The notes: generated by a model not told the origin, from the sequence alone. A stretch of DNA of 19,776 nucleotides from Flavobacteriales bacterium (GCA_018700255.1 JABISU010000111.1:1-19776), one strand, 5' to 3'; shown: positions 7,852 to 16,216, counted from the stretch's first letter. Program-made: numbers and translations.

Positions 7852-9998
7852 GTCAAGAAAAATTCTTTTACGACAACGTTATTGTCCGAATGTTCGCCAG
7901 AGCTACTATGATTTGGGGGTTAATTGGAATGACAGTCGGTTTACTTGCTGCGTCTCAGCTAGTTTGGCCTGAATTAAATGCCTCATTATCATGGTTAACT
8001 TTCGGAAGGATAAGACCATTGCATACAAATGCAGTGATCTTTGCATTCGTAGGAAACGGGATATTTACTGGAGTATACTATTCATTACAAAGACTCCTTA
8101 AGGCGAGGATGTTCTCAGATTTACTTGGGAGAATTAATTTCTGGGGGTGGCAGGCTATAATTCTGTCGGCAGTAATTACGCTCCCTATGGGTTTAACCAC
8201 ATCTAAAGAGTATGCTGAGTTAGAATGGCCTATCGATATTGCTATTACGCTAGTCTGGGTGGTGTTTGGAATTAACCTAATAGGTACTATTATTAAACGT
8301 CGTGAACGCCACATTTATGTTGCTATTTGGTTTTACATTGCTACATTCGTCACCGTTTCAGTTCTTCACATCGTAAACTCTTTCGAACTGCCGGTCAGCA
8401 TGTTCAAGAGTTACTCTGTTTTTGCTGGAGTCCAAGATGCACTCGTTCAATGGTGGTACGGTCACAACGCAGTTGCATTCTTCTTAACTACTCCGTATTT
8501 AGGCCTAATGTATTACTTTATTCCTAAAGCTTCTGGAAGACCAGTTTACTCATATAGATTGTCGATTATTCACTTTTGGACACTAATTTTTATTTACATC
8601 TGGGCTGGACCACACCACCTTCTTTATACAGCTCTTCCGGATTGGGCTCAGAGTTTAGGTATTGTATTCTCGGTTATGCTAATTGCTCCTTCATGGGGTG
8701 GTATGCTTAACGGGCTGCTAACATTGAGAGGTGCATGGGATAAAGTAAGGGAAGATCCAGTTCTGAAATTTATGGTTGTTGCTGTATCTGCTTACGGTAT
8801 GGCTACCTTAGAAGGTCCTCTTTTAGCACTGAAGAATATAAATGCAATCAGTCACTACACGGACTGGACTGTTGCTCACGTTCATGTTGGAGGACTTGGT
8901 TGGAATGGCATGCTAACTTTCGGAATGCTGTATTGGCTGATTCCTAAATTGTATGGTATTAAACTTTACAGCAAGAAAGCGGCGAATTTCCACTTTTGGA
9001 TTGCGACACTTGGAATATTATTCTATGCTATTCCTCTATACTGGGCAGGATTTACTCAGGCTATGATGTGGAAGCAATTCCGACCTGAGGGTATGCTTAT
9101 GTATCCTAACTTCCTTGAAACTGTAACCCAAATTCTACCTATGTACACCCTCCGTGTTTTTGGTGGAGCCCTCTACATTATCGGAGCTATTGTTATGGTT
9201 TGGAACTTAAGGAAAACTTCCCTCGTAGGTAAATTCATTAAGGAAGAGGAGGATAATGCTCCGGCATTAGAAAATCCAAAATCTAGACAAAAAGGCGAAT
9301 CATTCCAGAGATTTCTTGAGCGTAAGCCTGTTAAACTTATGATTTTAAGTTTTATTACTATTCTTATCGGAGGGGTGTTTGAAATTATCCCTACTATGTT
9401 AATCGAAAGTAATGTACCTACGATTGAGTCAGTTCAACCATACACTCCTCTAGAAATAGAGGGGCGTGACCTATATATTAGGGAAGGTTGCGTAAGCTGT
9501 CACTCTCAGATGATTAGACCTTTTAGAAGCGAAACAGAACGTTACGGGGAATACTCTAAAGCTGGGGAGTTTGTATATGACCATCCACATCTTTGGGGAT
9601 CAAAGAGGACAGGACCAGATTTACATAGACTCGGAAATAGATACCCAGACTCGTGGCACTATCACCACATGATAGATCCGCGGATAATGTCGCCAGGATC
9701 AATTATGCCAATGTACCCTTGGTTAATTGAAGACGATTTAGACAGTTCAACTCTAGAAGGAAAGATTTCTGCTATGCAAACTCTAGGCGTACCATATCCA
9801 GAGGGATACGGGGTTGATGATGGTAGTGGAAATAGTCCTGCAAGGGATGATATGATGTCTCAAGCCGTTGAAATTTCAAAACGCTTGAAAGCGGATGGAA
9901 TTACCTGTTCTCCGGATAAAGAGATTGTTGCTTTGATATCTTATATGCAGCGTCTAGGTACAGATATTAAAGTTGATCCAAACCAAACAGAACAGTAA
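7848..9998 (+). CDS. ccoNO: cbb3-type cytochrome c oxidase, fused subunits I and II (CcoN-CcoO)
   Basis: A 716-aa fusion that forms the catalytic core of the high-affinity terminal oxidase in the inner membrane. The CcoN part (about 1-470) has 12 or so helices and the heme/CuB histidines: His59 (LHTNAVIFAFVGN), His206 (WWYGHNAVAFF), His256 and His257 (GPHHLLYT), and His344 and His346 (VAHVHVGG). The CcoO part starts near residue 490 with one anchoring helix, then the heme c motif CVSCH (Cys548, Cys551, His552) and the conserved GSKRTGPDLHRLG and SPGSIMPMYPWL, which holds the Met ligand. Separate genes are the rule in Proteobacteria; the fusion is usual in Bacteroidota. It follows ccoS with a 4-base overlap and precedes ccoQP by 2 bases. 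Confidence 0.97.
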   Translation: MSQEKFFYDNVIVRMFARATMIWGLIGMTVGLLAASQLVWPELNASLSWLTFGRIRPLHTNAVIFAFVGNGIFTGVYYSLQRLLKARMFSDLLGRINFWGWQAIILSAVITLPMGLTTSKEYAELEWPIDIAITLVWVVFGINLIGTIIKRRERHIYVAIWFYIATFVTVSVLHIVNSFELPVSMFKSYSVFAGVQDALVQWWYGHNAVAFFLTTPYLGLMYYFIPKASGRPVYSYRLSIIHFWTLIFIYIWAGPHHLLYTALPDWAQSLGIVFSVMLIAPSWGGMLNGLLTLRGAWDKVREDPVLKFMVVAVSAYGMATLEGPLLALKNINAISHYTDWTVAHVHVGGLGWNGMLTFGMLYWLIPKLYGIKLYSKKAANFHFWIATLGILFYAIPLYWAGFTQAMMWKQFRPEGMLMYPNFLETVTQILPMYTLRVFGGALYIIGAIVMVWNLRKTSLVGKFIKEEEDNAPALENPKSRQKGESFQRFLERKPVKLMILSFITILIGGVFEIIPTMLIESNVPTIESVQPYTPLEIEGRDLYIREGCVSCHSQMIRPFRSETERYGEYSKAGEFVYDHPHLWGSKRTGPDLHRLGNRYPDSWHYHHMIDPRIMSPGSIMPMYPWLIEDDLDSSTLEGKISAMQTLGVPYPEGYGVDDGSGNSPARDDMMSQAVEISKRLKADGITCSPDKEIVALISYMQRLGTDIKVDPNQTEQ

Positions 9999-10000
9999 TC

Positions 10001-11224
10001 ATGTTGAGATTTATTAAACATCACATGACCACTTTAGAAGGTATTGAGATTTGGCCTCTATTGTCTTTTGCAATATTCTTTGTGTTTTTCGTGATACTTG
10101 CTGTCCGTGTGATTATGATGAGAAAACCACATATTGATCATTTGTCTAATCTTCCCTTTGAAGATAGAAAAACCTCTAAAATAGGGATGTGGATTCTATT
10201 GCCCTTATTAGGTATTTCCAATGGAGCAATCGCACAAGAGCTTGTAAGTGAAGTCTCAGAGGTAGCGACTTCTAATTTAGGTATCCACTTTGGGATGTCG
10301 GATGATATTTGGATTGTTATTCTTTTAAGTTCAGCAGTACTTTTTACGGCTATGATTCTTGGGGCATCAGGGGTTTTAAAAAACCTCATTGTTTTCAGTG
10401 CAAGATCATCAAAAAACCTCAATTCGCTAGGTATCCCCGTTATCGCATCGGTATTCGTTTTGACTGACTCTACTTTTTGGGGCCTAGTGTTTGGGAATAT
10501 TTTCTTAATGTTATTTCTTCTTTTAATACTTAGGAATATTAGAATCTTTTCGGATGAATTACGACCTAAGAAGTTAGAGGAGGAATCATTAGAGGCAAGT
10601 TTTGTTGAAAAAGAAGCTTCTATTTGGTCAAAGATATGGAGGAGATTAAACGGGCATGTAGAAATTGCTGATGAGGCTGATCTTATGATGGATCATTCAT
10701 ACGACGGAATTATGGAACTAGATAACAGACTCCCGCCATGGTGGTTATATGGATTTTATACTTCTATTATGTTCGGGGTGTTGTACATATTTAACTATCA
10801 TGTTTTCAAATACACGCCTTTACAAATTGAGGAATATGAACTTGAAATGATTGACGCTAAAGCAGAAGTTGATGCGTATTTAGTTAGTATGAGCTTGAAT
10901 GTTGATGAGTCTTCGGTTATTTATAACCCCTCCTCACAAAGATTATTAAGTGGTAAGATTTTATATGATTTAAACTGTGTTGTATGTCACGCAACTGATG
11001 GAGGAGGAGGAGTAGGACCAAATTTTGCAGATGAATTTTGGATTAATGGTGGGAGTATTGGGGATGTATTTAAGTCAATTAAGTATGGTGTACCTTCAAA
11101 AGGTATGCGTGCCTGGGCTACAGATTTCTCACCAGTTGAAATTCAGAACCTTGCTACTTACGTAAAGAGCTTTCAAGGCACTACACCTCTTGCTCCTAAG
11201 GCGCCACAAGGCGATAAAGAGTAA
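10001..11224 (+). CDS. ccoP: cbb3 oxidase subunits IV and III joined in frame (CcoQ-CcoP)
   Basis: A 407-aa protein. Residues 1-56 look like a complete CcoQ (short N-terminus, one helix at about 18-40, polar tail LSNLPFED). Without a stop it continues into a second hydrophobic segment ending in the signal-peptidase-like site AIA-Q (residues 76-79), which resembles the N-terminal signal of Bacteroidota CcoP. Two helices follow (about 104-126 and 147-178), then the CcoP N-terminal domain motif NRLPPWWLYGFY with another helix, and a single cytochrome c domain with CVVCH (Cys326, Cys329, His330) and likely Met ligand in GMRAW. Only one heme motif is seen, against two in proteobacterial CcoP. It passes electrons to the CcoO heme. 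The fused form could be real, be cut after residue 78, or reflect a sequence error. Confidence 0.9.
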   Translation: MLRFIKHHMTTLEGIEIWPLLSFAIFFVFFVILAVRVIMMRKPHIDHLSNLPFEDRKTSKIGMWILLPLLGISNGAIAQELVSEVSEVATSNLGIHFGMSDDIWIVILLSSAVLFTAMILGASGVLKNLIVFSARSSKNLNSLGIPVIASVFVLTDSTFWGLVFGNIFLMLFLLLILRNIRIFSDELRPKKLEEESLEASFVEKEASIWSKIWRRLNGHVEIADEADLMMDHSYDGIMELDNRLPPWWLYGFYTSIMFGVLYIFNYHVFKYTPLQIEEYELEMIDAKAEVDAYLVSMSLNVDESSVIYNPSSQRLLSGKILYDLNCVVCHATDGGGGVGPNFADEFWINGGSIGDVFKSIKYGVPSKGMRAWATDFSPVEIQNLATYVKSFQGTTPLAPKAPQGDKE

Positions 11225-11232
11225 GAAATTAG

Positions 11233-12648
11233 ATGTCTCATAAGGCAATATCAAACCCAGATGAGTTTAGGGATCATATTTCTACAGTTAATCAAGATGG
11301 TGGGCGTATTTGGGTATACCCAAGATATATTCTGGGGAAGTTTCTAACCAGAAGGAAGGTTGTAGCTTATACTCTTTGGGGCTTCCTTGTTGCTGGTCCG
11401 TGGATTAAAGTTGGAGGCGAGCCACTAATGCTGTTCAATTTAGTTGAGCGTAAGTTTATCATTTTTGGCCAAATATTCTGGCCACAGGATACCTACTTAT
11501 TCGTCTTTGCAATGCTTGTTTTTTTTCTTGGAGTTATTGTTTTTACCGTTGTATTCGGGAGGCTGTTTTGTGGTTGGATCTGTCCTCAAACAATTTTCCT
11601 TGAATTTATATTCCGACCAATTGAAAGATTTTTCGAAGGTGATTCTCCTGCGAGAATAAGACTTGATAAAAGTGATTGGACTTATGCTAAATTCATTAGG
11701 AAGTCAGGAAAACACATTTCGTTTTTTTTCATTTCGTTTTTTATTGCCAACACCTTCTTAGCTTATGTTATAGGTACAGAGCAACTTTTAGAGATAATCA
11801 CAGACTCTCCATTTAATCATTTGGCAGGCTTATGGTCGATGATGATTTTCACAATCATTTTTTATTGGGTTTTCTCTCGGTTGCGTGAGCAGGTGTGCTC
11901 TACGATTTGTCCATACGGCAGACTTCAAGGTGTGCTAATTGACTCTGAAACTGTAAATGTTGCGTATGATTATAAAAGAGGTGAACCAAGGAGTTTGCTT
12001 AAAAGAACTAAAACTTCACTGGAACCTAAAGGTGATTGTATTGACTGTTCTCTTTGCGTTCAGGTTTGTCCTACAGGAATAGATATAAGGAATGGATTGC
12101 AGTTAGAATGCATACACTGCACAGCCTGCATAGATGCGTGTGACTCCATTATGGATAAGGTAAATAAACCCCGAGGATTGATTACTTACGCCAGTGAGAA
12201 CAGCTTGAGAGAGAATAAATCATTTTCACTTTCAAATAGGACTAGAGCTTATGTAGGTGTTTTAGGGGTACTATCTTTAGTAATGTTGGGTTTATTGTTT
12301 ATGAGAACTTCAATAGAACTTAATGTTTTTAGAACTCCAGGTATGTTGTATCAGGTTTCTGAATCGGGTGAGGTGAGTAATTTGTATCACTTTGTACTAG
12401 TTAATAAAACCTCTGAAGTCCTTGGAGTTGTTATGGTGTCACCGGATGAAAATTTCGAGATTGAAATAGTAGGTAATGACTATCGTGAAATCGTATTAAA
12501 GCCTGGAGTTATTACTGAAGGGGTGATGTTTATTAGGGCAGATATTGATGAAATAGATGTAGGAAGAAATAAAATTGAGTTAAGATTAATGTCGGGCGAA
12601 CAGATGTATGCAAGGAGTAATACTGAGTTTCCCGCACCATTTAAATAA
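11233..12648 (+). CDS. ccoG: Cytochrome c oxidase accessory protein CcoG (FixG/RdxA)
   Basis: A 471-aa membrane iron-sulfur protein that assists cbb3 assembly, with a role in copper reduction reported for homologues. Several helices lie in the first 220 residues, with cysteine motifs GWICPQT and CSTICPYGR. Two ferredoxin-type 4Fe-4S motifs follow: CIDCSLCVQVCPTG and CIHCTACIDAC. After a last helix (about 335-355) the C-terminal 115 residues form the Ig-like domain typical of the family. It starts 8 bases after ccoQP and ends 12 bases before fixH, in the same operon. Length and domain order match the family. Confidence 0.96.
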   Translation: MSHKAISNPDEFRDHISTVNQDGGRIWVYPRYILGKFLTRRKVVAYTLWGFLVAGPWIKVGGEPLMLFNLVERKFIIFGQIFWPQDTYLFVFAMLVFFLGVIVFTVVFGRLFCGWICPQTIFLEFIFRPIERFFEGDSPARIRLDKSDWTYAKFIRKSGKHISFFFISFFIANTFLAYVIGTEQLLEIITDSPFNHLAGLWSMMIFTIIFYWVFSRLREQVCSTICPYGRLQGVLIDSETVNVAYDYKRGEPRSLLKRTKTSLEPKGDCIDCSLCVQVCPTGIDIRNGLQLECIHCTACIDACDSIMDKVNKPRGLITYASENSLRENKSFSLSNRTRAYVGVLGVLSLVMLGLLFMRTSIELNVFRTPGMLYQVSESGEVSNLYHFVLVNKTSEVLGVVMVSPDENFEIEIVGNDYREIVLKPGVITEGVMFIRADIDEIDVGRNKIELRLMSGEQMYARSNTEFPAPFK

Positions 12649-12660
12649 TTACTTTTAATT

Positions 12661-13110
12661 ATGAGCAAATCAAAATTTCATTGGGGTCATGGGATCACAT
12701 TAGCACTGATATTCTTCGCTATTTTAATGGGCTACTTAGCCTACTCAGCGTTAATGTCACCAAGTTTTTTAGTTCGTGAAGACTACTATAAAGCAGAATT
12801 AGAATATTCAAGTTCAATGGATGCAGAGGTTAATGGACACAAGCTAACCTTACCTTCATTGGAGTGGGATGGAGATGTTTTAACTGCTAAATACCCAGAG
12901 AATTACGAATCATTAATAATCTCGCCTGAGATCGAAATTTACTGCCCATCTAACCCGAAATCAGATATTAAAGAAGCTGTTAAATGGAGTGAAATGGGTT
13001 TGCACTTGCATATTGAAAACCCTCCTCGAGGTCTAGCATATGTCATAATTTCATGGGAAATGGATGACGAACCAGCATTCCACCGAGTGCCGTTTCATTT
13101 CCCTTTATAG
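12661..13110 (+). CDS. fixH: FixH-family cbb3 assembly protein
   Basis: A 149-aa protein anchored by one N-terminal helix (about 10-32, HGITLALIFFAILMGYLAY), with a periplasmic beta-rich domain. The segment LVREDYYKAELEY after the helix is the FixH signature. The C-terminus (GLAYVIISWEMDDEPAFHR) is also family-like. It is the last intact gene of the cbb3 operon. A sulfite-exporter-like copper protein gene, often found next in this phylum, is not present before the operon ends here. Homologues act with CcoI in copper delivery; the exact role is not settled. Confidence 0.9.
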   Translation: MSKSKFHWGHGITLALIFFAILMGYLAYSALMSPSFLVREDYYKAELEYSSSMDAEVNGHKLTLPSLEWDGDVLTAKYPENYESLIISPEIEIYCPSNPKSDIKEAVKWSEMGLHLHIENPPRGLAYVIISWEMDDEPAFHRVPFHFPL

Positions 13111-13142
13111 AACTTAGTCGAGTATTGTGTGCATGATAGGAG

Positions 13143-13256
13143 GATAAAAAAGCATCTTTTACTTGTTCATTATTCATATCGACTTTTGCTTTAGCCCAAA
13201 CCTCATCCTGTTTAGATATACTTCTTACCCCCGATTCTACATACTCGAATAATATA
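13143..13256 (+). pseudogene. 5' remnant of a secreted-protein gene related to the gene at 17717
   Basis: In one frame the sequence reads as a signal peptide and mature start: KKASFTCSLFISTFALAQTSSCLDILLTPDS (shown here as adjoining parts KKASFTCSLFISTF, ALAQ and TSSCLDILLTPDS). The intact protein at 17717 has SLAQTSSCLDILPNPDA at the same place. The DNA shares 13 identical bases (ctttagcccaaac, 13189 and 17772) and then differs mostly at third codon positions, so it is an old paralogue. A perfect AGGAGG site (13139-13144) remains but the codon where ATG is expected is GAT, and similarity stops near the nadB end. It is not translated as it stands. Confidence 0.65.
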
Positions 13257-13276
13257 CCTGCTCAGATGAGTAGATT

Positions 13277-14806
13277 TCATTTTATAAGATCCCTATTAAA
13301 AAAGACTCCTTTATTTTCATTTCTTTCTATGGATTGTTGAAGAATAAGTAAGGCAACCTGAATAATGTTCCTTAATTCATATAGCTTAGGGGAAACACTA
13401 TACATCATACAAAGCTCCTCAACCCTTTTATACTTAATTTTCATAGATCTCCTTGCATTATTAAGCATCTTATTATCTGTATATACTCCAACACTATTAC
13501 TCATAATTCTATTTACTTCAGAGAATTCTTTTTGAATATAATTAGACGAATAAGAAATCTTATTATCTGTATTCTTGTATGCTTGTATGCTCTCAGGATA
13601 TTGAATACCTCTAATAATTGAGATTGAATTCATTGCACTCTCATGTGAGAACACCAAAGACTCTAATAAAGAATTCGAAGCAAGTCTATTTGCTCCATTA
13701 AGCCCTGTGTTTGCACATTCCCCACAAGCATAAAGATTTGGAATACTTGTTTTACCACATATATCCGTTTTAATACCACCACAAATAAAGTGTGCTGCAG
13801 GTGTAACAGGTATTCCTTCATTAGTAATATTCAATCCTAAACTCTCACATTTCTTCTTTATCTTAGGAAAACATCTTTCAAATTCTGGAACAGAGATAGA
13901 GCTGCAATCTAAAAACAAATAATCTTCCTTTGTTTTATTTATTTCTGTTGCAATAGCTCTAGCTACTATATCTCTTGTTGCTAGATCTTTCTCTTTATGG
14001 TAATTAGACATAAATCTTTTTCCATTTATAGTTCTCAATACAGCCCCTTTACCTCTAACTGCTTCTGAAATTAGAAATGAGGGTCTACTATCGGGGTTGT
14101 ATAATGCCGTTGGATGAAACTGCACAAACTCCATCTTACTCACCACAGCCTTTGCTCGATAAGCCATCGCAATTCCATCTCCAGTTGATACAATAGGATT
14201 TGTAGAAACATCAAAAACTTGTCCTATCCCTCCTGTAGCCAATAAAGTGATTTTTGAAACAATTTTATGTAGTCTTTCTGATACAACATCCTGAACATAT
14301 ACCCCACAACAAACATCATTCTCTATTATTAGGTCTAGTGCAAAGAAGTTAGTCACTATAGAAATATTTGGCCGACTTTCTATAACCTTTAGCAACGATT
14401 CCTCTATTTCAATTCCCGTGTAATCATTATGATGTAGTATCCTATTTGAAGAGTGCCCCCCTTCTTTTACAAGATCATATTCTCTCTTATGATTTTTATC
14501 AAAATCCACTCCATATCTAAGAAGTTCTTCCAATCTATTTGGAGCTTTCTCAACAACAAACTTTACTATCTCAGGTTTAGACAAACCATCACCTGCCGCA
14601 AGAGTATCATGAATATGTTTCTCGAAAGAATCATTAATAAAATCTGATACAACAGCTATACCTCCCTGGGCATATTTAGTACTTCCTTCATTAGCCTCTG
14701 ACTTTGTGACAATTGTAATTGTTGATTCAGGAAGGTGTTCTGAAACCTTTAAAGCAAAACTCAGCCCGGCTATTCCAGAGCCAATCACTAAATAATCCGT
14801 CAACAT
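13277..14806 (-). CDS. nadB: L-aspartate oxidase NadB
   Basis: A 509-aa flavoprotein that oxidises L-aspartate to iminoaspartate, the first step of de novo NAD synthesis. The N-terminal FAD motif is VIGSGIAGLSFALK. Next come the family blocks NEGSTKYAQGGIAVV, GGHSSNRILHHNDYTG, EFVQFHPTALYNP, SEAVRGKGAVLR and the C-terminal FAD-binding ACGECANTGLNGANRLASNSLLE. The last 110 residues form the helical domain. Length is close to the 540 aa of E. coli NadB. Its start overlaps the nadA end by 7 bases, so the two are translated together and their products act in sequence. No nadC is adjacent. The sequence is AT-rich compared with the oxidase genes. Confidence 0.97.
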   Translation of the reverse strand: MLTDYLVIGSGIAGLSFALKVSEHLPESTITIVTKSEANEGSTKYAQGGIAVVSDFINDSFEKHIHDTLAAGDGLSKPEIVKFVVEKAPNRLEELLRYGVDFDKNHKREYDLVKEGGHSSNRILHHNDYTGIEIEESLLKVIESRPNISIVTNFFALDLIIENDVCCGVYVQDVVSERLHKIVSKITLLATGGIGQVFDVSTNPIVSTGDGIAMAYRAKAVVSKMEFVQFHPTALYNPDSRPSFLISEAVRGKGAVLRTINGKRFMSNYHKEKDLATRDIVARAIATEINKTKEDYLFLDCSSISVPEFERCFPKIKKKCESLGLNITNEGIPVTPAAHFICGGIKTDICGKTSIPNLYACGECANTGLNGANRLASNSLLESLVFSHESAMNSISIIRGIQYPESIQAYKNTDNKISYSSNYIQKEFSEVNRIMSNSVGVYTDNKMLNNARRSMKIKYKRVEELCMMYSVSPKLYELRNIIQVALLILQQSIERNENKGVFFNRDLIK

Positions 14807-15729
14807 ATTTCTAACATTCTTTGAACAGATTGATGTGCTTTTGTTATTAGTTGTTTGTCTATTATGACTTCGGGAGATTCATTTTTTAAACATTGATACA
14901 ATTTCCTGAGGGTATTTTTTTTCATATAAGGACACTGTTGACAAGCACTACAACTACTTACAACAGGAGCAATAATAAAAGTCTTATCTGGATTTGATTT
15001 TCTCATCTGATACAGAAGGAAATATTCAGTTGCAACAATATATGTTCTAGCAGAATCTCTTCTTGTATAATCTAGTAACGCTGTTGTAGAACCAACAAAA
15101 TCGGCGTATTCTAATAAATAAGAGGTGCATTCAGGATGAGCAATAACTTTAGAGTTAGGATATTTTTTCTTTAGCTTAATAATCTCATTTTCTGAGAATT
15201 CCTGATGTACAATACAAGTTCCGTCCCATAACACTAATTCTCTACCACTTAATCTTGCTAGATATCTGCCAAGATTCTTGTCAGGCGCGAATATGATTTT
15301 CTTACTCTTTGGAATTGATTCTATGACTTTTAAGGCATTAGATGAAGTGCAAATAATATCACTTAGTGCTTTTATCTCTGCTGAACAATTTATATATGAG
15401 ACTACAATATGATCTGAATAACCCTTAATAAACTCCTCAAATTTATCAGATGGACAAGAGTCGGAGAGTGAACACCCAGCCTCCATGTCTGGTATAATAA
15501 CTTTCTTACTTGGATTAATAATCTTTGCTGTTTCAGCCATAAAATGTACTCCAGAGAATAGAATTATTCTAGCATCTGTCTTTGCTGCTTCTTGGGATAA
15601 CCTAAGGCTATCACCAACAAAGTCAGCAATATCTTGAATAGATGGTTCTTGGTAATAATGAGAAAGGATAATAGCATTCTTCTCTTTCTTTAATTTATTT
15701 ATCTTATTTACAAGGGAATCTCTTTCCAT
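14800..15729 (-). CDS. nadA: Quinolinate synthase NadA
   Basis: A 309-aa iron-sulfur enzyme that condenses iminoaspartate with dihydroxyacetone phosphate to quinolinate. Seen: AIILSHYYQEPSIQDIADFVGDS, here as ILSHYYQ and IADFVGDSL; FSGVHFMAETAKI; and the three 4Fe-4S ligands Cys86 (EAGCSL), Cys172 (GTCIVHQEF) and Cys266 in CSACQQCPYM. The length matches the short NadA type (about 300 aa) rather than E. coli's 347 aa. It precedes nadB with a 7-base overlap. Upstream, instead of a compact promoter, lies the decayed Crp/Fnr gene (15767-15937) and its box, so the message may carry a leader of about 236 bases. Confidence 0.97.
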   Translation of the reverse strand: MERDSLVNKINKLKKEKNAIILSHYYQEPSIQDIADFVGDSLRLSQEAAKTDARIILFSGVHFMAETAKIINPSKKVIIPDMEAGCSLSDSCPSDKFEEFIKGYSDHIVVSYINCSAEIKALSDIICTSSNALKVIESIPKSKKIIFAPDKNLGRYLARLSGRELVLWDGTCIVHQEFSENEIIKLKKKYPNSKVIAHPECTSYLLEYADFVGSTTALLDYTRRDSARTYIVATEYFLLYQMRKSNPDKTFIIAPVVSSCSACQQCPYMKKNTLRKLYQCLKNESPEVIIDKQLITKAHQSVQRMLEIC

Positions 15730-15766
15730 TAATCTAGCTTTAAAATATAATTACAATGAAAATAAA

Positions 15767-15937
15767 CTAGAGATTAACTTCTCCATAAATAATACAATAT
15801 AAACCATGATGACGCCCTTCCTCTGAAAAGAGATACTGTCCTTGCTTAAAATAACTAACGGATTTATTCATATTCAACTACTCTAATTAATCAAAATTAC
15901 AAAAGATAAATGAACTAATAGCTTCGCAATCTTGACA
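15767..15937 (-). pseudogene. Decayed Crp/Fnr-family regulator gene (N-terminal part only)
   Basis: Read from 15937 on the minus strand in one frame: CQDCEAISSFIFCNFD, stop, LE, stop, LNMNKSVSYFKQGQ, YLFSEEGRHHGLYCI, IYGEVNL, stop. This matches the start of Bacteroidota Crp/Fnr regulators: the CxxC...FC cysteine set, then Y-x-K/Q-G-Q-x-LF-x-EG-x(3)-GLYC and GKVNL-like strands of the beta-roll. Two internal stops (15889 and 15880) and the loss of everything after the first 57 codons mark it as a pseudogene. A 34-codon piece from the ATG at 15871 could still be translated. nadA begins 38 bases after its end. Confidence 0.72.
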
Positions 15938-15969
15938 ATCTATGAAAATAATCTTCTGACACACATTTG

Positions 15970-16012
15970 CAAATCTATAAATTATTTGATGCTAATTATA
16001 TGACGTATATCA
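15970..16012 (-). promoter_or_regulatory. CRP/FNR box plus -7 element pointing toward nadA
   Basis: TGACGTATATCA (16001-16012) fits TGAY-N4-ATCA and is extended to a 14-base near-palindrome ATGACGTATATCAT. On the minus strand, TAGATTTG (15977-15970) matches TAnnTTTG exactly, and its last G lies 36.5 bases from the box centre, as at the 4885 promoter. It probably once drove the decayed Crp/Fnr gene and may now drive nadA-nadB. Confidence 0.5.
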
Positions 16013-16081
16013 TACTCTTCTAATAACAAAACTCATAAGTTAGCCTGATGCGTTTAAAGATATTTACACAATAGTAGGGAG

Positions 16082-16216
16082 ATGAAAAAACTATATGTAA
16101 TTAATGTACTAATTTTTATTCTGCTAACGGGTTTTATAGTTCTTTTCACTACCTATAGTGGTGATGAAAAAATAAATATTATAATAAACTACTATGTTCT
16201 GGAAACAATATTCTAA
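16082..16216 (+). CDS. Small membrane peptide overlapping the decarboxylase gene
   Basis: A 44-aa open frame: MKKLYVINVL then IFILLTGFIVLFTTY, a single hydrophobic helix, then a short polar tail ending YYVLETIF. GGGAG lies directly before the ATG, closer than an ideal ribosome site. It overlaps the start of the decarboxylase gene by 23 bases in another frame, which suggests either translational coupling or a chance open frame. It resembles no family I know. The Lys-Lys start and clean helix are protein-like. Confidence 0.4.
   Translation: MKKLYVINVLIFILLTGFIVLFTTYSGDEKINIIINYYVLETIF

Noticed and set aside
7638..7856. 72-codon minus-strand frame
   Set aside because: It is antisense to CcoS, which has conserved family residues on the plus strand.
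10930..11224. Second heme c site in CcoP
   Set aside because: Only one CxxCH is present in the protein; the frame is intact, so the second site is absent rather than missed.
14453..14647. 64-codon plus-strand frame inside nadB
   Set aside because: It is a shadow of nadB, whose FAD and catalytic blocks cover this region on the other strand.
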